Positions 51,616-63,677 of a stretch of DNA of 64,000 nt are shown here, one piece after another. The position numbers and the translations under genes are program-made. Source of the stretch: Diploscapter coronatus. Lineage: Eukaryota > Nematoda > Chromadorea > Rhabditida > Rhabditidae. The notes beneath the pieces were generated by a model that worked only from the letters and a program-made list of their open reading frames with translations, made no database searches and had not been told where the DNA came from. Numbering within the stretch: position 1 is the stretch's first letter; every line of letters begins with the position of its first letter. The stretch covers positions 19,491,201-19,555,200 of the forward strand of contig OZ038422.1 of assembly GCA_964036155.1 (NCBI GenBank), given 5' to 3'.

Positions 51616-54600
51616 TTAGAGCGTGACTAGATTCTTTGGCAGCACGAGCGACATCATATCGATAATTGTTTCCATTCCGAATGGAACATCCCTCTGAAAA
51701 TCCATTTTCACCTGATTCACGCTTTATTTAATGTAACAAAATGTTAATCAAAATTTATGTAAAAATTACATTATTATCGGTTGTTCCGAAAAATGAATTG
51801 TAGAAGTTGTTCAGGTATTCAACATGCTAAATTTGCATAAGTTTGGATAAATGAAGTCATATTCATACAGTGAAGAAGGAATTTTGCAACGAGTGTGATT
51901 CCCAATTCGAATGGCACGATGCGTAGATTCCATTAACAGTTAGCTAAAATCATATAGTAAAATACACCTGTAAAGCTAAATTAACAACTGACCCGCCCAT
52001 TTTGTAGCATTGGAGAATAGATACCAGTATCATTCACAGTTGTAATGCTGGTGATTTTAGTTTTGAAGATGTCTTTCCCTTCAACTCGGTAAAGACAGTC
52101 TCCGACATTCAATTCCTCTGCCAAAATTGGATTATTTGACAACGTCCATGCATTAACCTTAAAAATGTTCAATGTATATAAATAAACAAATTTCTTAATA
52201 GTAATTAGCTGACCTTCTCATCCAAATTATCGCAAGATGTCCTGAATATGTAATGCTTAGCAGTGAGTTTCAGACTGTTTCCATCTGTGGTGGTGATTTT
52301 GTGGAATTCAGCTTTCTGGTTTGGGAGTTTGTGCAGCCAGAAGTCAATTGGGTAGTATTTGATTCCGGTATCAGTGACTGTCTCGATCCAGTCATCCGAA
52401 GTCAGTTCGTCCATTCGCTTCGTGCTTCCATCGGCAAGTCGCACCTGAAGATGTATGGCTTTGTCATAGTATCGTAAAACCTTCCCTACTATAGCGATTC
52501 TAAAAGTAAGTCTACTTTCGGTAATTAGATTGATTTCATGTGTGTGTGTGTGTGTTATTGTCGCTGTATCTGTGTTTCTAACTCAAGAATTTGCTCATTA
52601 CCTCAGTATCCTTGGCGAAGCAGAAATATCCCGAAGCCCCTCCACAGCATCCGCTGCTGGCGCCTCCGTACGATGAGACGGGATAGTATGGCTGAGCTGG
52701 TTGAGGAGCCTAGATTATCGGAGGCTTAGCTAAACATTACATAGTAGAACATACAACAGCATAGTTGGGCTGAGGCGGGGCAGCATAGGACGGAGGTTGA
52801 GCATATTGGCTGACTGGCGGTGGTCCGACATTGTATGTTCCAACCTGATTTTTATTTGAGAATCGTTGAATTAATCAACCTTGAATAAATCTTACACCAT
52901 GCGTCTTTGGTCGCGAATTTCCAGAACTCTGAAAACTATTTGTAAATTTGACTATTATCAATAGGCAAAAATTCGTTCTCTGGGAATCGTCAATTAACCT
53001 GAGGTATCAACTCTTCAAATGGTCCTTCCAGTCCCTAAAGTGATTCTGTTTTTATGTTTACAAATTATTTCTGTTTAGATTACGTTTTCTTGGCTTTCGT
53101 GGATTTGCTCACTAATAGAATTGGAGAATTGATTGGTTCCTTCAAGTGGCACAAGTTTCCCGCCGCTAGCTACCGGGGTCTAGATTCTTATAGTAATTCA
53201 AGTCGTGATTTTACTAAATTTACAACTGCTGGTTTGCTATTGTACTGATTGCTGTTGCTAGATGAGGATCCTTGGTTGAATTTCAAAATGGCAGCTTCGG
53301 AATCCTCGTAATCAGCTGAAAATGTTCAACCTTCTTTCAATAAATCAATTGATAGACATTAGATATCGGGTACTTATGATTTTCACTCATACATTTCTAC
53401 TATATGATAACAAAAGGCATTTAGTTTAAAAAAACTTTGAATTATTAACTTATCATCTGCGTGTGATGATAAAAGGATTTTCAGAAAACTTCTAAATAAT
53501 AAAATCATACTATTTCCGGTTCCCTCTGAAACAGGCAGACAAGGCAACCGTCTGATTTTGACATTGTAGCTGACAGATCCATCTGCATTGATCACCTTCT
53601 CCAAATCGCTGATGTAGTCGAATGCAAATTGTCGTTCATTTTTCGACACCTAGAATATCATAATGATCAATTATCTATCATTGATCTTTTGACGATTTCT
53701 TGCCTCTCCTCCGACAACAATCTGCCCAGGAGCAACAGTCGCAATTCCTCGATCAGTGGACAGGCGAAGTGGTGGATATGTGCAGCATTGAAGAACAGCA
53801 CTAAAATGATATTTAGGTTATGACATATTTTAGCATTGGTTTTAGTTATTTTCATAACAAATTGTTATATATATATAACAATTCAGGATATAATTCTAAA
53901 CATACGAGTAGGACGATGCATTGAGAAGCGGTGCAATTCCTCCCACCCAAGAAGTCTCAGAATCGCATGAGGTCGATTGATACGTTGGCTCGCAGGTCTA
54001 AATTTGGCATCCCATATCACTGTCTTGCATATTATTATGTATCTTTTCAAGTTCCACAAATTAATGATTCAGAAATGTACAACAAGCACTAAAGTCAAGA
54101 GCAATGAAAATCTGTTATGATCATTTTTCTTCGAAAAAATATCGTAACCCAATGGAGGCTTTTCTCATTTGTTCTCAAGTTTCAACGCAACGTCATGAAG
54201 ATTATATATAGCTTTATGGTATATTTTATTATCAATGTGTGAAAGTTTTTCTTCATATTAGGTTGATGCATTCCTGTTTTCCGATTTGTGCGAAACAGTT
54301 CAACAGAACATAACTTTATTGGCTAACAAGGATATTAGATGAAATGTTCGCCATCGCTGTCCACAGTCTTCTGCCAGCGAATAGGCAGCTTACGGATTCC
54401 CTCGCCGTACCAAGCGGGCTGTTTGGAGGCGAAGTAGGTCTTCAACCATGCGTCGACCTCCGCGCGGTTCTTGAAGTGTGTCTCGCCAAGGACTCGCTGC
54501 ATGTCCGAGAAGAGCCAGTAGTCGCTAGGTGCCATGTCGGGCGAGTAGGGGGCATGGGGTACAATGTGCCATCCGAACGTTATCAGCTCCTTTTTCACTT

Positions 54601-56477
54601 GTTTACACACATGAGGGCGGGCGTTGTCGTGGAGAAAGTGAAAACGACCTCGTAGTCAGGGAGTGGATTGGACGTGAGCCTTCAAGTCTCTCAGCTGGCG
54701 AGCGTAGACGTCACCCGTGATCGTCGTACCCTCGGGTAGCAGCTCCCAGTAGATGGGGCCTTGGACGCCCCACCATACGGATAGCATCACCTTCTTCTGG
54801 TGCGTTTCGTCTTTGGCGACGGGTTCCGGCTGATCCTCCTTGTCCACCCACTGGGCACGTCTCACAACGTGATGGTAGACGATCCATTTCTCATCTCCCG
54901 TTATGAGATTGTCCAGCCAGGCCGTCGTCCTTTCGTATGTAAGAAGACTCATTGCTGTGTCAACTCGACAATTCTTGTTCTTGTCGCTCAAGACGTGGGG
55001 AATCCAACGGCCCAACTTTCGTACCTTGCCGAGCTTCTTCAGTCCTCGAACGACAGTTGCCTGGTCTACTCCGAGAGTCTACGCTATTTCTCGCGTAGTA
55101 GCGAATGGCTTCCTTTCGACTATGCTACGCAGCAAATCCAAATCCATCACTCGTGCAGGTTGCGACCTCTCCTCGTCTTCGAGATTGTAGTTGTGGGCCT
55201 CGAATCGTTTGAACCAATTGCGTACTGTGTGCTCGGAGGGGACTTCCTGGGGATATACTCGGGCCAGTTGACGGTGGGTCTCGGGTGGTTTGGTGCCAGA
55301 GAGGAAGAGAAATAACATTACGTTGCGTATGTGGACACTGTTTGGGTGGAATCGATGGGGCATTGTGGGAACTAGACTGCTCACTAGCTGGTTGTGGCAC
55401 TGCGACTGATAAGAGGGAGGGGCAAGTTGTTTATATTATAGAGCACAGTGGTTTTTGTCGCGGTCGGCCGCAGAGGGGAGGGAGCAAAGTACACATATCA
55501 AAAACGGAAAACAGGAATGCATCAACCTAATAAATAATGACATGGTTTGTTGCTTTTTATTATGTCATACTTGCAACGTTATTATCATATCCGAAGCTTC
55601 TGCCTAAGGTGGACGACGAAAAAAAGAACATAAAATAATCAGGTTATGGTCGATTAGTGATGGGCGAGAGAAAAAAATAAAACCTGCCGAAACAGCCTGT
55701 CGTACGTTTGGGAAAAATGAAACAAGATAATCAAGTTCTGGCAGGAAACCGAAAGGAATGAGAGCTAATGGATGAAAAATCCATCGTAAAATAGTCCGTG
55801 CTTGTTCTATCATGAAAATGTTTTTTGATTCGTTGTGAATGTTTTTCTCCTTGCATTAAGTACAATTTTAAAAACCATATTTTCTGGCATTTTGGGCAAA
55901 CCTAGGAGCACCATTTTCTCAATGATTCGTTTAAATTCATAACTTTCTTAGAAGGAAAAATTAGCATTTCCAATTCACCAAAGATAAAATGTTGGAAATA
56001 CCAATGTCCATGACATAATCTTGTCATAGCGAAAATGTTGGCTTGAGGAAAAATTTGGATTTAAACCTTTGATTTCGGCTTTGCTCATTCGAATTTCTTT
56101 CTTTATCATACCTCTAGCCATAAAATTTCAACTTACTGCAGTGAACTCCTTGTATCTTCTCAGATCATTTGTGTTCCAAGGCGCAATGCTGTTGCGATCC
56201 TTTCTCATAAACCCATCGGGCCGTTGATTAACCCTAAAATTGCGACGCAATAAAAATTTCTTGTTTCATTTTATACAGACCTATAGAAGTTGGCATTATC
56301 CGTAGCTGGGTTTCCTTGAGGATTCCACCCAAAACAACTCGGCCTCGCACAGCCCAACACAGGCTGGCCATCGGGGAGAACCTCGAAGGAAAACGGAATG
56401 GCAGAATTGCCGCAGAACGAGGTGAATGCAACTGGCAGAAGACTCGCAAGGAGGAAAACTGACACGGGACTCGTCAT
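51616..56477 (-). CDS. wrt: Warthog hedgehog-related protein with Hint domain
   Basis: Fifteen minus-strand exons: 56281-56477, 56137-56233, 53906-53997, 53704-53800, 53511-53649, 53224-53315, 52999-53034, 52896-52928, 52755-52844, 52602-52709, 52214-52444, 51993-52157, 51869-51943, 51770-51826, 51616-51711; 534 aa. Seen: signal peptide (VFLLASLLPVAFTS), Wart domain starting FCGNSAIPFSFEVLPDGQPV with GCARPSCFGW, a Pro/Gln/Tyr-rich linker, then Hint: GYFCFAKDTEV (nucleophile near Cys321), RLADGSTKRMDEL, the LTAKHYIF Thr/His motif (about 388-391), and VNGIYASCHS. Known: the Hint part self-cleaves and can attach a lipid to the N-terminal fragment; wrt proteins act in nematode cuticle and moulting. 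Odd: Phe replaces the usual Gly before the nucleophilic Cys; one intron (53650-53703) is GC-AG; intron 2 carries a mariner. An AG acceptor lies 2 nt before the ATG. The family number cannot be assigned. Confidence 0.93.
52539..52554. repeat. (TG)n microsatellite in wrt intron
   Basis: A short alternating TG run inside the intron 52445-52601 of the warthog gene. Confidence 0.8.
54258..55530 (-). mobile_element. mariner transposon, near full length
   Basis: The 1273-bp element has perfect 26-bp terminal inverted repeats (TTAGGTTGATGCATTCCTGT...) at 54258-54283 and 55505-55530, flanked by TA at 54256-54257 and 55531-55532, the mariner target duplication. It contains one minus-strand transposase frame. 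It sits in the second intron of the warthog gene in the same orientation. Identical ends and an unshifted frame point to a fairly recent insertion. Confidence 0.95.
54335..55384 (-). pseudogene. mariner transposase, two in-frame stops
   Basis: A single frame of 350 codons, the normal mariner length, is broken by stops at 55079-55081 and 54656-54658 with no frameshift. Seen: the N-terminal helix-turn-helix region (SEHTVRNWFKRFEAHN), the first catalytic Asp in TGDEKWIVY, the second in HDNARPH and the third in YSPDMAPSDYWLF, with 34 residues between the last two, so DD34D. The catalytic triad is intact, but the stops should prevent a full-length product. Cut-and-paste transposition is the family's known activity. 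Confidence 0.92.
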
Positions 56478-59400
56478 ACCTAAAACTATCATCCATTATG
56501 GCTTTAAATACAAAATATCCGTTTTTGAGCGATGGCAGAACTTTAATGGAGGTAATGAAAAAATCACGTATTTACGGTATTATTGAGAAAAATAATATGT
56601 AATAACGTTTATAGGAAATTGAATGTCGAATCGAAATCAAAGAATAACGCCATTTCCGAACTTTGTGCTTTTATATAATCTTGACCAAGGAAATTAAATG
56701 CAATATGAAATTAACATAGAGAAATATAAGATCTTTGTTGAAATCCATTAACCTTTCAATCTTATGCTAACCGTGAATCGTGAATTGTCATTTTTGACGA
56801 CTAAGATCATGGGTTGTCATGAATGCACTTTCATTGTTTGTATGAAGATTTCATTGAATTTAGAGGGGCTCAATTTATGAAAACTCTAGCTGGAGTTTAC
56901 CATTTTGAAGTTCAAAAATGTAAAGCAAAAGCAAGTAATATTCTAGTTCATGCTAAAAGTAATGGAAAAATCAGAACGAATCGGGAAAATCAAAGTAATC
57001 AACTTGTTGGCTAATGAGATGAAAAGTTTGAGATTACATTGGACAATTGGATATGAAAATGAATTTTGGATCTACTGGATTTGATCCAGATAAGGCAAAA
57101 TGATTTGAATACGTTCTACATACAGCCCATAGGATAAAATGCTACTGCTACATGGGCCACGACTAGCAGAATGGACACATTTAAATAGGCAGTCTGCGGA
57201 TGGAATTTTACTAATCAGCTGAGTCAGAAGAAATTGCATTAGGCAAATTATCACACGATCTCCCAGCTGATTATTCACCTTTCGACATAGCCGAGATTCA
57301 GAAGAAATAATTTGGATTTTTTAATCTGACGATAATTGAACTCCTACTCATAAATCCAGGATGTATGTGATTTTTCATGAGATTTGATTTATTTGGCTAT
57401 TTGGATCTTGCGCGGCCCTATCTCGGACTTTTCGCGAATCATCCTAAAGTCAATGTTTTAAACAGAAACTTCGCGACTATCGTTTTTTAAAGAAAATTAC
57501 CAAAAAAGAGTTGCGCAATTTACAGATGCGAAGTCGCGATTTCGTGCAAAATCCAAGTTACCTATGTTCCCTGTTTAAATTTTCAAAAATCATAATTTTA
57601 CAGAAGCAGAATTGCAATTTCAAGATATTTGAGATTTTTGTTCAATTCTGACTCCAATCAGTGAGTCTAAATACACAATTAGGCGAGTGAAGTTATAATC
57701 AACATTTCGTATTAAGTTCTCCACCAAATCAAACCTACAGAAAATTTCGTGAAGAATAAATGAGAGAGTATTAGAAACATGAACAAAATGAATATAGATG
57801 AGAACAGAGAGACGAAATTAGCTCTGAGGTTGAAAGACATTGAAGTGATTAGAGGAAAAAATAGAAGAATAGCATATTGAGAAGAGGACGGCCTGCTGAC
57901 AGGCTGACGAGATGCTTGAAATGTCGAACGCGAAAATGGAAGTTTCAAGCTGCGAAACGAGAAAGGAAAGGTGATTCTCGAAATCTGGTCGGGGGAAGGT
58001 GATTAGATAGTGAAGAGAAGAATCGCTGATAAAACAAGTTCAACAGGAATGTCAATGATCATATTTTTTTTGCTTTTTGACCTTACTGATGCATATATAA
58101 AAATATTCTAATAAGATAATTGGCAGTAAATCTTTACCTAGGGCTATATACGTTTTGAAGAAGAAGAACTAATGATTTTGGTAATATTTACATAGCGTTA
58201 AATTTAAATAACTATCTGCAATGTAGACAATCTAAATTTCATTGTTTTAATATTTGATGATTCAATAAACCCGTATTTCATGTTCATTGTCCTGGCTCTT
58301 CAAAAATACTTCAATCTTTAAAAACATTGCCTTTTCTTGCAATACTTCATCCCGTCAGACAACTTTCACTATCTCTGCTTTTTATTTTTTCGCACTTTCA
58401 CTCTCCATAAGCTGTCACAAATTTGATAGGCATTCAATATCCAGACTAATAATTTTAGCATACAGGGTGGGTCAGAGTTATGTCCCATCAATCTAAACTT
58501 TCAATGCTTTTTTACCAAACTCTTGTACTATTTTCAAAGAAAATTCATCAGAAATGTGAATTTTGATATCTATTTTCTTCAAATCAAGAAATTTCCGTGA
58601 AAAATCTAATTGTAATCAAAGATGTACGGACCCGGGCATTAACTAATGTTCGAATTTGTGTTGAGAAAATGTTTGATATCTGGGTCCAGGTCGGATTCTG
58701 AAAATTATTTTTTACATGCCCAGATCCCAAAATGAACACGTTTTCGCAAAAATTTGAATTATTTACAGATTTTTGCAGGGAAAAACTGCTGATTCTTGGT
58801 ACAGAACCGTTTCATAAGGTTTATTGTCGATTTAGTTTGAGTTTCTGATAACATACAGCGGTTGAAGGGCATTTGCTTCCCATTTTTGGGCATCCTTAGC
58901 TGCCCCTTTATGTTACATGCCACACATTTGCAGAGGAATGAAACTCGTGCTCTCTAATTTTACTTCTGAATTCCCAAGCTTATTCATCTGTTGAATTCGA
59001 AATTTCTACGATTTTGTTTGGGAAGCGTTTGCACTTTCCCTTTTCTTTCTCCTTTCTCAACCCCTTTCGCCGACTTGCAAATCTTATCGCAAAACTTTAG
59101 CAGGTGCACGAAAGCACGCTGTTTTTGTATCCATTCTGCATCTTTTCCCTTGTTATTTCGATGATGACTTGGTACATTTCTCTATTCCTTTCTTTCGAAT
59201 ATCGTCCATCTTTGCCATTCTCTCACACATTTAAACCATGCAAGACAGTTACTTTCCATCAAACCTTATCAACACTTTTATTCCTTTAAATTTCAGATAT
59301 CGTATCTCAAATAATGTCCATCTAAATTGGACAAATCTCGACGTCTAAATCGTCGTAATATTTCGAACTGAACCAATATACGAATGATTCACCACAGCAT

Positions 59401-60774
59401 CGTCGGAAGAGAAGAGGGCTGCACCACTCTTCGAACATTGGAGGAACGCCTCAATAAATTCGAGGTAGAGCCAGTCTGAAACACTTAAGAGAATGATTTC
59501 CCATTGTCAGGAGGACAGACGCTGCCCTCGCTGCGGAGAGACAAACTACCAGGGCGGATGTCCGAAAGCAAGGGAAGATCGACCAGACCACGATCAACAC
59601 GAACTCGGCCTCAAGGAGCGCCTCCTGTGCCAAGGGGCTCATTTCGAAAAGGGCTGATCAACTTCTACTGTTTATTATATGGTGCATTAGCTCAATTCGA
59701 ACTAGCCAAGGAACATTGAAAGAAGCCAGAAGATTGGTATTCTGTTAATTGAAGGTCAGAAATTCAAACTTGGTATTCGACTCGATTTACGATTTACTTA
59801 TTCAATTTCGCTAATCGATATTGTTCTCTATTGAAAATCTATCTTATTTGGGGAATGATCGATACTGGAAGCGAATTAAGCTTCATCACCAAATCTGTGC
59901 CTGGCACCTTCATGGTGGCCTTCAAATTTCATAATATTTCTCACTTAGCGCCACTCCCCCCTTTCTAATGATACCATTCTGGCTGAGGACCAGCTAAATT
60001 TGTCTTCTCTGATCCTCTTCATCTCTCTGGTTAAGGGACGGGGCTTAACTCCGCCTGGGTTTAGGACCTTTGGGGGTTCACTTTTGTTTTTCGACAACTA
60101 TTGTGACTACTACGAAGGAATAAATTCTTGTTAACATCTACGCGTTCCAGCGAGCATCATACAAAGCACCCCGCACTAACAATTGCACTCATATTCAATA
60201 AAGTTAGGTCGCTTCACTGAATACAGAAGATATTATCCCGAAAAAGATATAATCTCTGAGGTTGTCATATACATGTCTAACTAATTTTTGAAATTAAAAA
60301 GTTGTACTGATTTAGGAAATAAATCCTGCATTCATTCGTAAGTTAAAAAAAAATCACTAATCGTTAGGAGCAAGAAAGCAAGCTTTTACATAAATAAAAA
60401 TTGATAAGAGAATGATGTGGAATATTCTGCGAGAAAGAATCTTATAATAAAACAATAATTTTGACAAATGATTAGGAATTAGAAATAAATAAATGAAGGG
60501 ACTTTAATTGGTTGAACAATAATCTGCCCGATTTCGAATACCATAAAAAATGTTATCTCGTATTCAAGTGCAACATGATCAAAAGGAAGAGAGAGTAAGA
60601 AGTTTTCATTTTAATAAATATTAAGAGGAATATTTATTTCAGTTATAGTTATCCCTCATAACTCTTAGATGTCTTCAAGAGTTGTCTGTATTATTCCCAT
60701 TACAATTAAATTATTATTTCACACTTTATTGTATAAATTTTCCATATGAAATTTGAGATTATTATAATCAAGCT
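56478..60774. other. Intergenic region between wrt and kelch genes
   Basis: Mostly AT-rich and without a supported host gene. It holds the wrt promoter, a purine-rich block near 57.75-58.0 kb, a lone CAGGGTGG transposon-end motif near 58463, a C/T-rich block near 59.0-59.25 kb, and the retroelement remnant listed separately. Other open frames are short and featureless. Confidence 0.5.
59392..59970 (+). mobile_element. BEL/Pao-like retroelement remnant
   Basis: Around 59495-59655 one frame encodes a cysteine-rich zinc-knuckle-like segment (HCQEDRRCPRCGETNYQGGC) ending in a stop. About 200 bp further, from 59855, another segment reads MIDTGSELSFITKS, the DTGS aspartic protease motif of LTR retroelement polyproteins. 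Order (gag knuckle then protease) and spacing fit a BEL/Pao element. No reverse transcriptase or integrase follows, and frames are broken, so this is a dead fragment. The GC-richer bases 60030-60200 could be part of its LTR, but no second copy is seen. Confidence 0.6.
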
Positions 60775-61128
60775 TTATTTTATGTTAATTTTTCCAACTT
60801 CTCGCCATTTATTCGTTTGTGGATCGTATTCCTCGATTGAATTACAAAAATTTCTATATAGACCTTCCTGAAATCTAAGTTAACAAATATTTCGTATAAA
60901 GATATGCAAAATCTCAGCTCACCCTCCGATTGCATACAATTTCCCATTCGTAGCAACAAGTGAATGATTCCATCTTGCATAATTCATATCAGCGATTTGA
61001 GAAATTCGACTATTAACTGGAGCTAAGGGATCGAAGCACAAACAGGCTACGCATATTTTATCACTAAAGAACGATACGAATTGAGGAATAGTCCGATCCG
61101 GGTCCCAATCTTTACGGACCGTGTACAT
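60775..61128 (-). CDS. Short kelch-repeat protein or gene fragment
   Basis: Two minus-strand exons, 60923-61128 and 60775-60874, join in phase and encode 101 aa. The C-terminal half carries one kelch blade: MNYARWNHSLVATNGKLYAIGG, then SIEEYDPQTNKWREVGKI, with the double Gly and the Tyr/Trp spacing of kelch. The N-terminal half (TIPQFVSFFSDKICVACLCF) is less clear. Known kelch proteins have five to seven blades, often behind a BTB domain, and act as CUL3 adaptors; here there is no BTB and only one full blade, so it cannot form a propeller alone. An AG acceptor 2 nt before the ATG suggests a real transcript start. It may be a partial duplicate of a KLHL gene. Acceptor choice for exon 2 is by frame. 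Confidence 0.6.
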
Positions 61129-61780
61129 CCCTGATTGTAATTGAAAAATAAGCATTTTATGATCTTTTTGAAAATTGGTTGTACTTTTTCTTGATTATCA
61201 AGATCTCACTATCATAAGCAATTGATAATACTATTTCCTTATCAAAATGTTTATTTAAACTAAGGAAAATCGTCATTTTCGGTTATGGAATCTTCTCCTT
61301 AACAAGACAATACACATTGCCCTTTCTGTAATTAATTGAAAAAAAAACAATATTTATCGGCAATTTATAATCGAACACATTTGACAGCTCAGAGCAAATA
61401 TACAGATAAATTAGGAAGAAAAATAAGCAGATCTAATCAACACCCTGATACTCCACGATAACACATGCAGGACTAGGTCAAGTTCAATCTAATTGCTAAT
61501 TCTAATCATGTTATCATCATCAATTTGTTAATTTTGGTATAAGTTTTATATTTGAGAAAGTTTTGAGAGTTGTTTAGGAAAAATGATAAAATCGCAAATA
61601 TTCAAAGAGCCGATTTCCGTTTGAAATCATATCCGAACGAAATGACATAAATTTAGCCTAACTTGCCGAGCACTTCAAAACTATATGGGTTTTGACCGGG
61701 GAATTTAATTCAACATTGAAGAGGTTTTCTTGTTAATATGTTTTGATGATAACAAGATCTTGTTAAGCGATTATTGAAAG
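61129..61780. other. Intergenic region, GT31 3' side to kelch promoter
   Basis: AT-rich, 0.65 kb, both neighbours on the minus strand. It holds the GT31 3' UTR and any promoter of the short kelch gene. No other feature is seen. Confidence 0.5.
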
Positions 61781-63677
61781 CTATTTTAATGATGAAGAAT
61801 TCCATAGCGACTGTAGATACTTGGCTGAATGCCTCGAATATTGATAATGATACACAACGAATTGCTTATCGAATTCGTGAACATCGAATCCTGGATTGTG
61901 CCTCAGCTCCAAGCCAACACAGTTCGATATTATTCCTAAATTGAATCAGTGAAATAAATGATGGAAGATATAATTTTACCCATATAAACATCGTCTAGAT
62001 GGAAAAATGGAACTTTACAAACGCTTCTGAAGAGCTGACGAGCACCCGAACGGGAAAGGATGAACGAAGACCCCTAAATAAAGGAGGGCGGTCTTTATTC
62101 ACCAAAGCTTTTGGTGAGTAAAAAACCTAGTTTGGTTAATAATGACGTAATTTGATGAATAACGCCCCTTTCAAAATATTTGGTGAATAACGACTTACAC
62201 TATAAATAAATATGAAGATCGAATTTCTAGTACACTATTACCTGTATGAACAGAGGATAGCATAAATTCGGATACATCTTCCCATGAACATGCCACGTCA
62301 ACCAAGGCAGAAAGATTCGAGGATAACCTCGAGAGACTTTACCCAGCATGTAGGCCGATTTCGAGGCATCTGTTACCAGCTGAAAACGATAAGTTCGTCG
62401 AATAAAAATGCACAAAGCGTTGAGAGAATAAACTATATCACCTGGTTCAGAGCTGTCGCGTTGACTATCGTGTCGTCATTAATCACAACAATCTTCTGAA
62501 CTGAAGGAAGTTCGTCCAGAACGAAGCCGTATATCGACATCATTTTCCATGACAAATTATGGTATGAGTCTTCAAAATTGAATTGCAGAATATCTAAAAA
62601 TATTTGAATAATTTTTAGTAAAATTACAATGAAACTATGACAGAAATATTTCCGAAAATATTTACCTTTGTATTTTTTCGATTCCTCTAGAACTTTATGA
62701 TTCGGTGATGTTGCACATACAAACACTACGGGAAAGTATTTTTCAACCTAGAATTATGATTTCGTCATGAAAATCATCTATTCACGCTAATTCTCTTACT
62801 TTCGGTTTCCAGGTATTGCGAATAAAGTTCCGGTAATCGATGGAGCCAGGTCCAGTGCGAATGACTAGAACTACATGAGGATTTTTGGGCAGTTCGGGTC
62901 GAATGAGCACTTCCGGCACGTTATCCAAGTGGCATTCCGATGTGTTGACTTGTCGAATTCCGCCAAATATTTTATTCACGCCTGAAATAAGAAAATTTGA
63001 ATAAGTTATGTCAGAATCGGTATCGTTTATTAGCTGATAATAATTACACTAGAAAATAATGTGATAAGCAAATTTAAAGAAGAAAATGTGAGAAAATAGA
63101 AAGTGAAAATATTGAAACTCCATTTTACACTATAAAACTTGTCCTACTATTTTACCAAGACGAATGATAGACATAATAGTATTCACCATTCAGAATTGCA
63201 GATGCTTATTCCAAAATATTTAATGTTAAAAGATCGACGTCTTCAAAGTACTCAGAGTATCGATTTTAATTTTCATACATGCGACAAATTCATAAAAAAC
63301 TGGATAATTTCTTTTTATATCTTATGCGTTCACAATAAGTTCGACAGTATTGATTTATCGAATTCCTAATTCTCTCCTGAGATTTTCGCGAGATAGGATC
63401 GTTGGCACGCATCTCTCACTTCGAATTTCAGAGAAGAAAGAAGTTTGTGAAAACGAGGAAAAGGTGCAAAGATCAGCAAGGGAGATATCAGTTTTGGAAA
63501 TCTATTTCAATAAAATCTTAAGAATGGCAAATAAGAAGCAATCTAGAATCAAATGAACTTACATTCGTCGAAATTCTTCGATATGGGCTGCTTCGAGAGG
63601 AGATCAGACTGTGTGTAGCAGAGTAACCGAAGAGGCAGTAAATATGCCTCGAGATAGTTGGCATACTGAAACTTCAT
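61781..63677 (-). CDS. GT31 beta-1,3-galactosyltransferase family protein
   Basis: Seven minus-strand exons: 63563-63677 (start tentative), 62800-62981, 62666-62747, 62442-62593, 62242-62379, 61980-62073, 61781-61935; about 305 aa. Seen: the GT31 start of the catalytic domain (VVLVIRTGPGSIDYRNFIRN followed by TW), FEDSYHNLSWKMM, the metal-binding VINDDTIVN, SKSAYMLGKV, YPNLCYPLF, SSFILSRSGARQLF and the HLDDVYMG motif that matches EDVY-G. Known: the family adds galactose or N-acetylhexosamine in beta-1,3 linkage to glycans in the Golgi and is enlarged in nematodes. Odd: the usual DDD metal motif is NDD. The N-terminus is weak as a type II anchor (YLEAYLLPLRLLCY); a further 5' exon may lie beyond 63.7 kb, for example one starting at 63848. 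No specific orthologue is claimed. Confidence 0.88.

Noticed and set aside
54800..55315. 171-codon plus-strand ORF in the wrt intron
   Set aside because: It is the antisense shadow of the mariner transposase frame.
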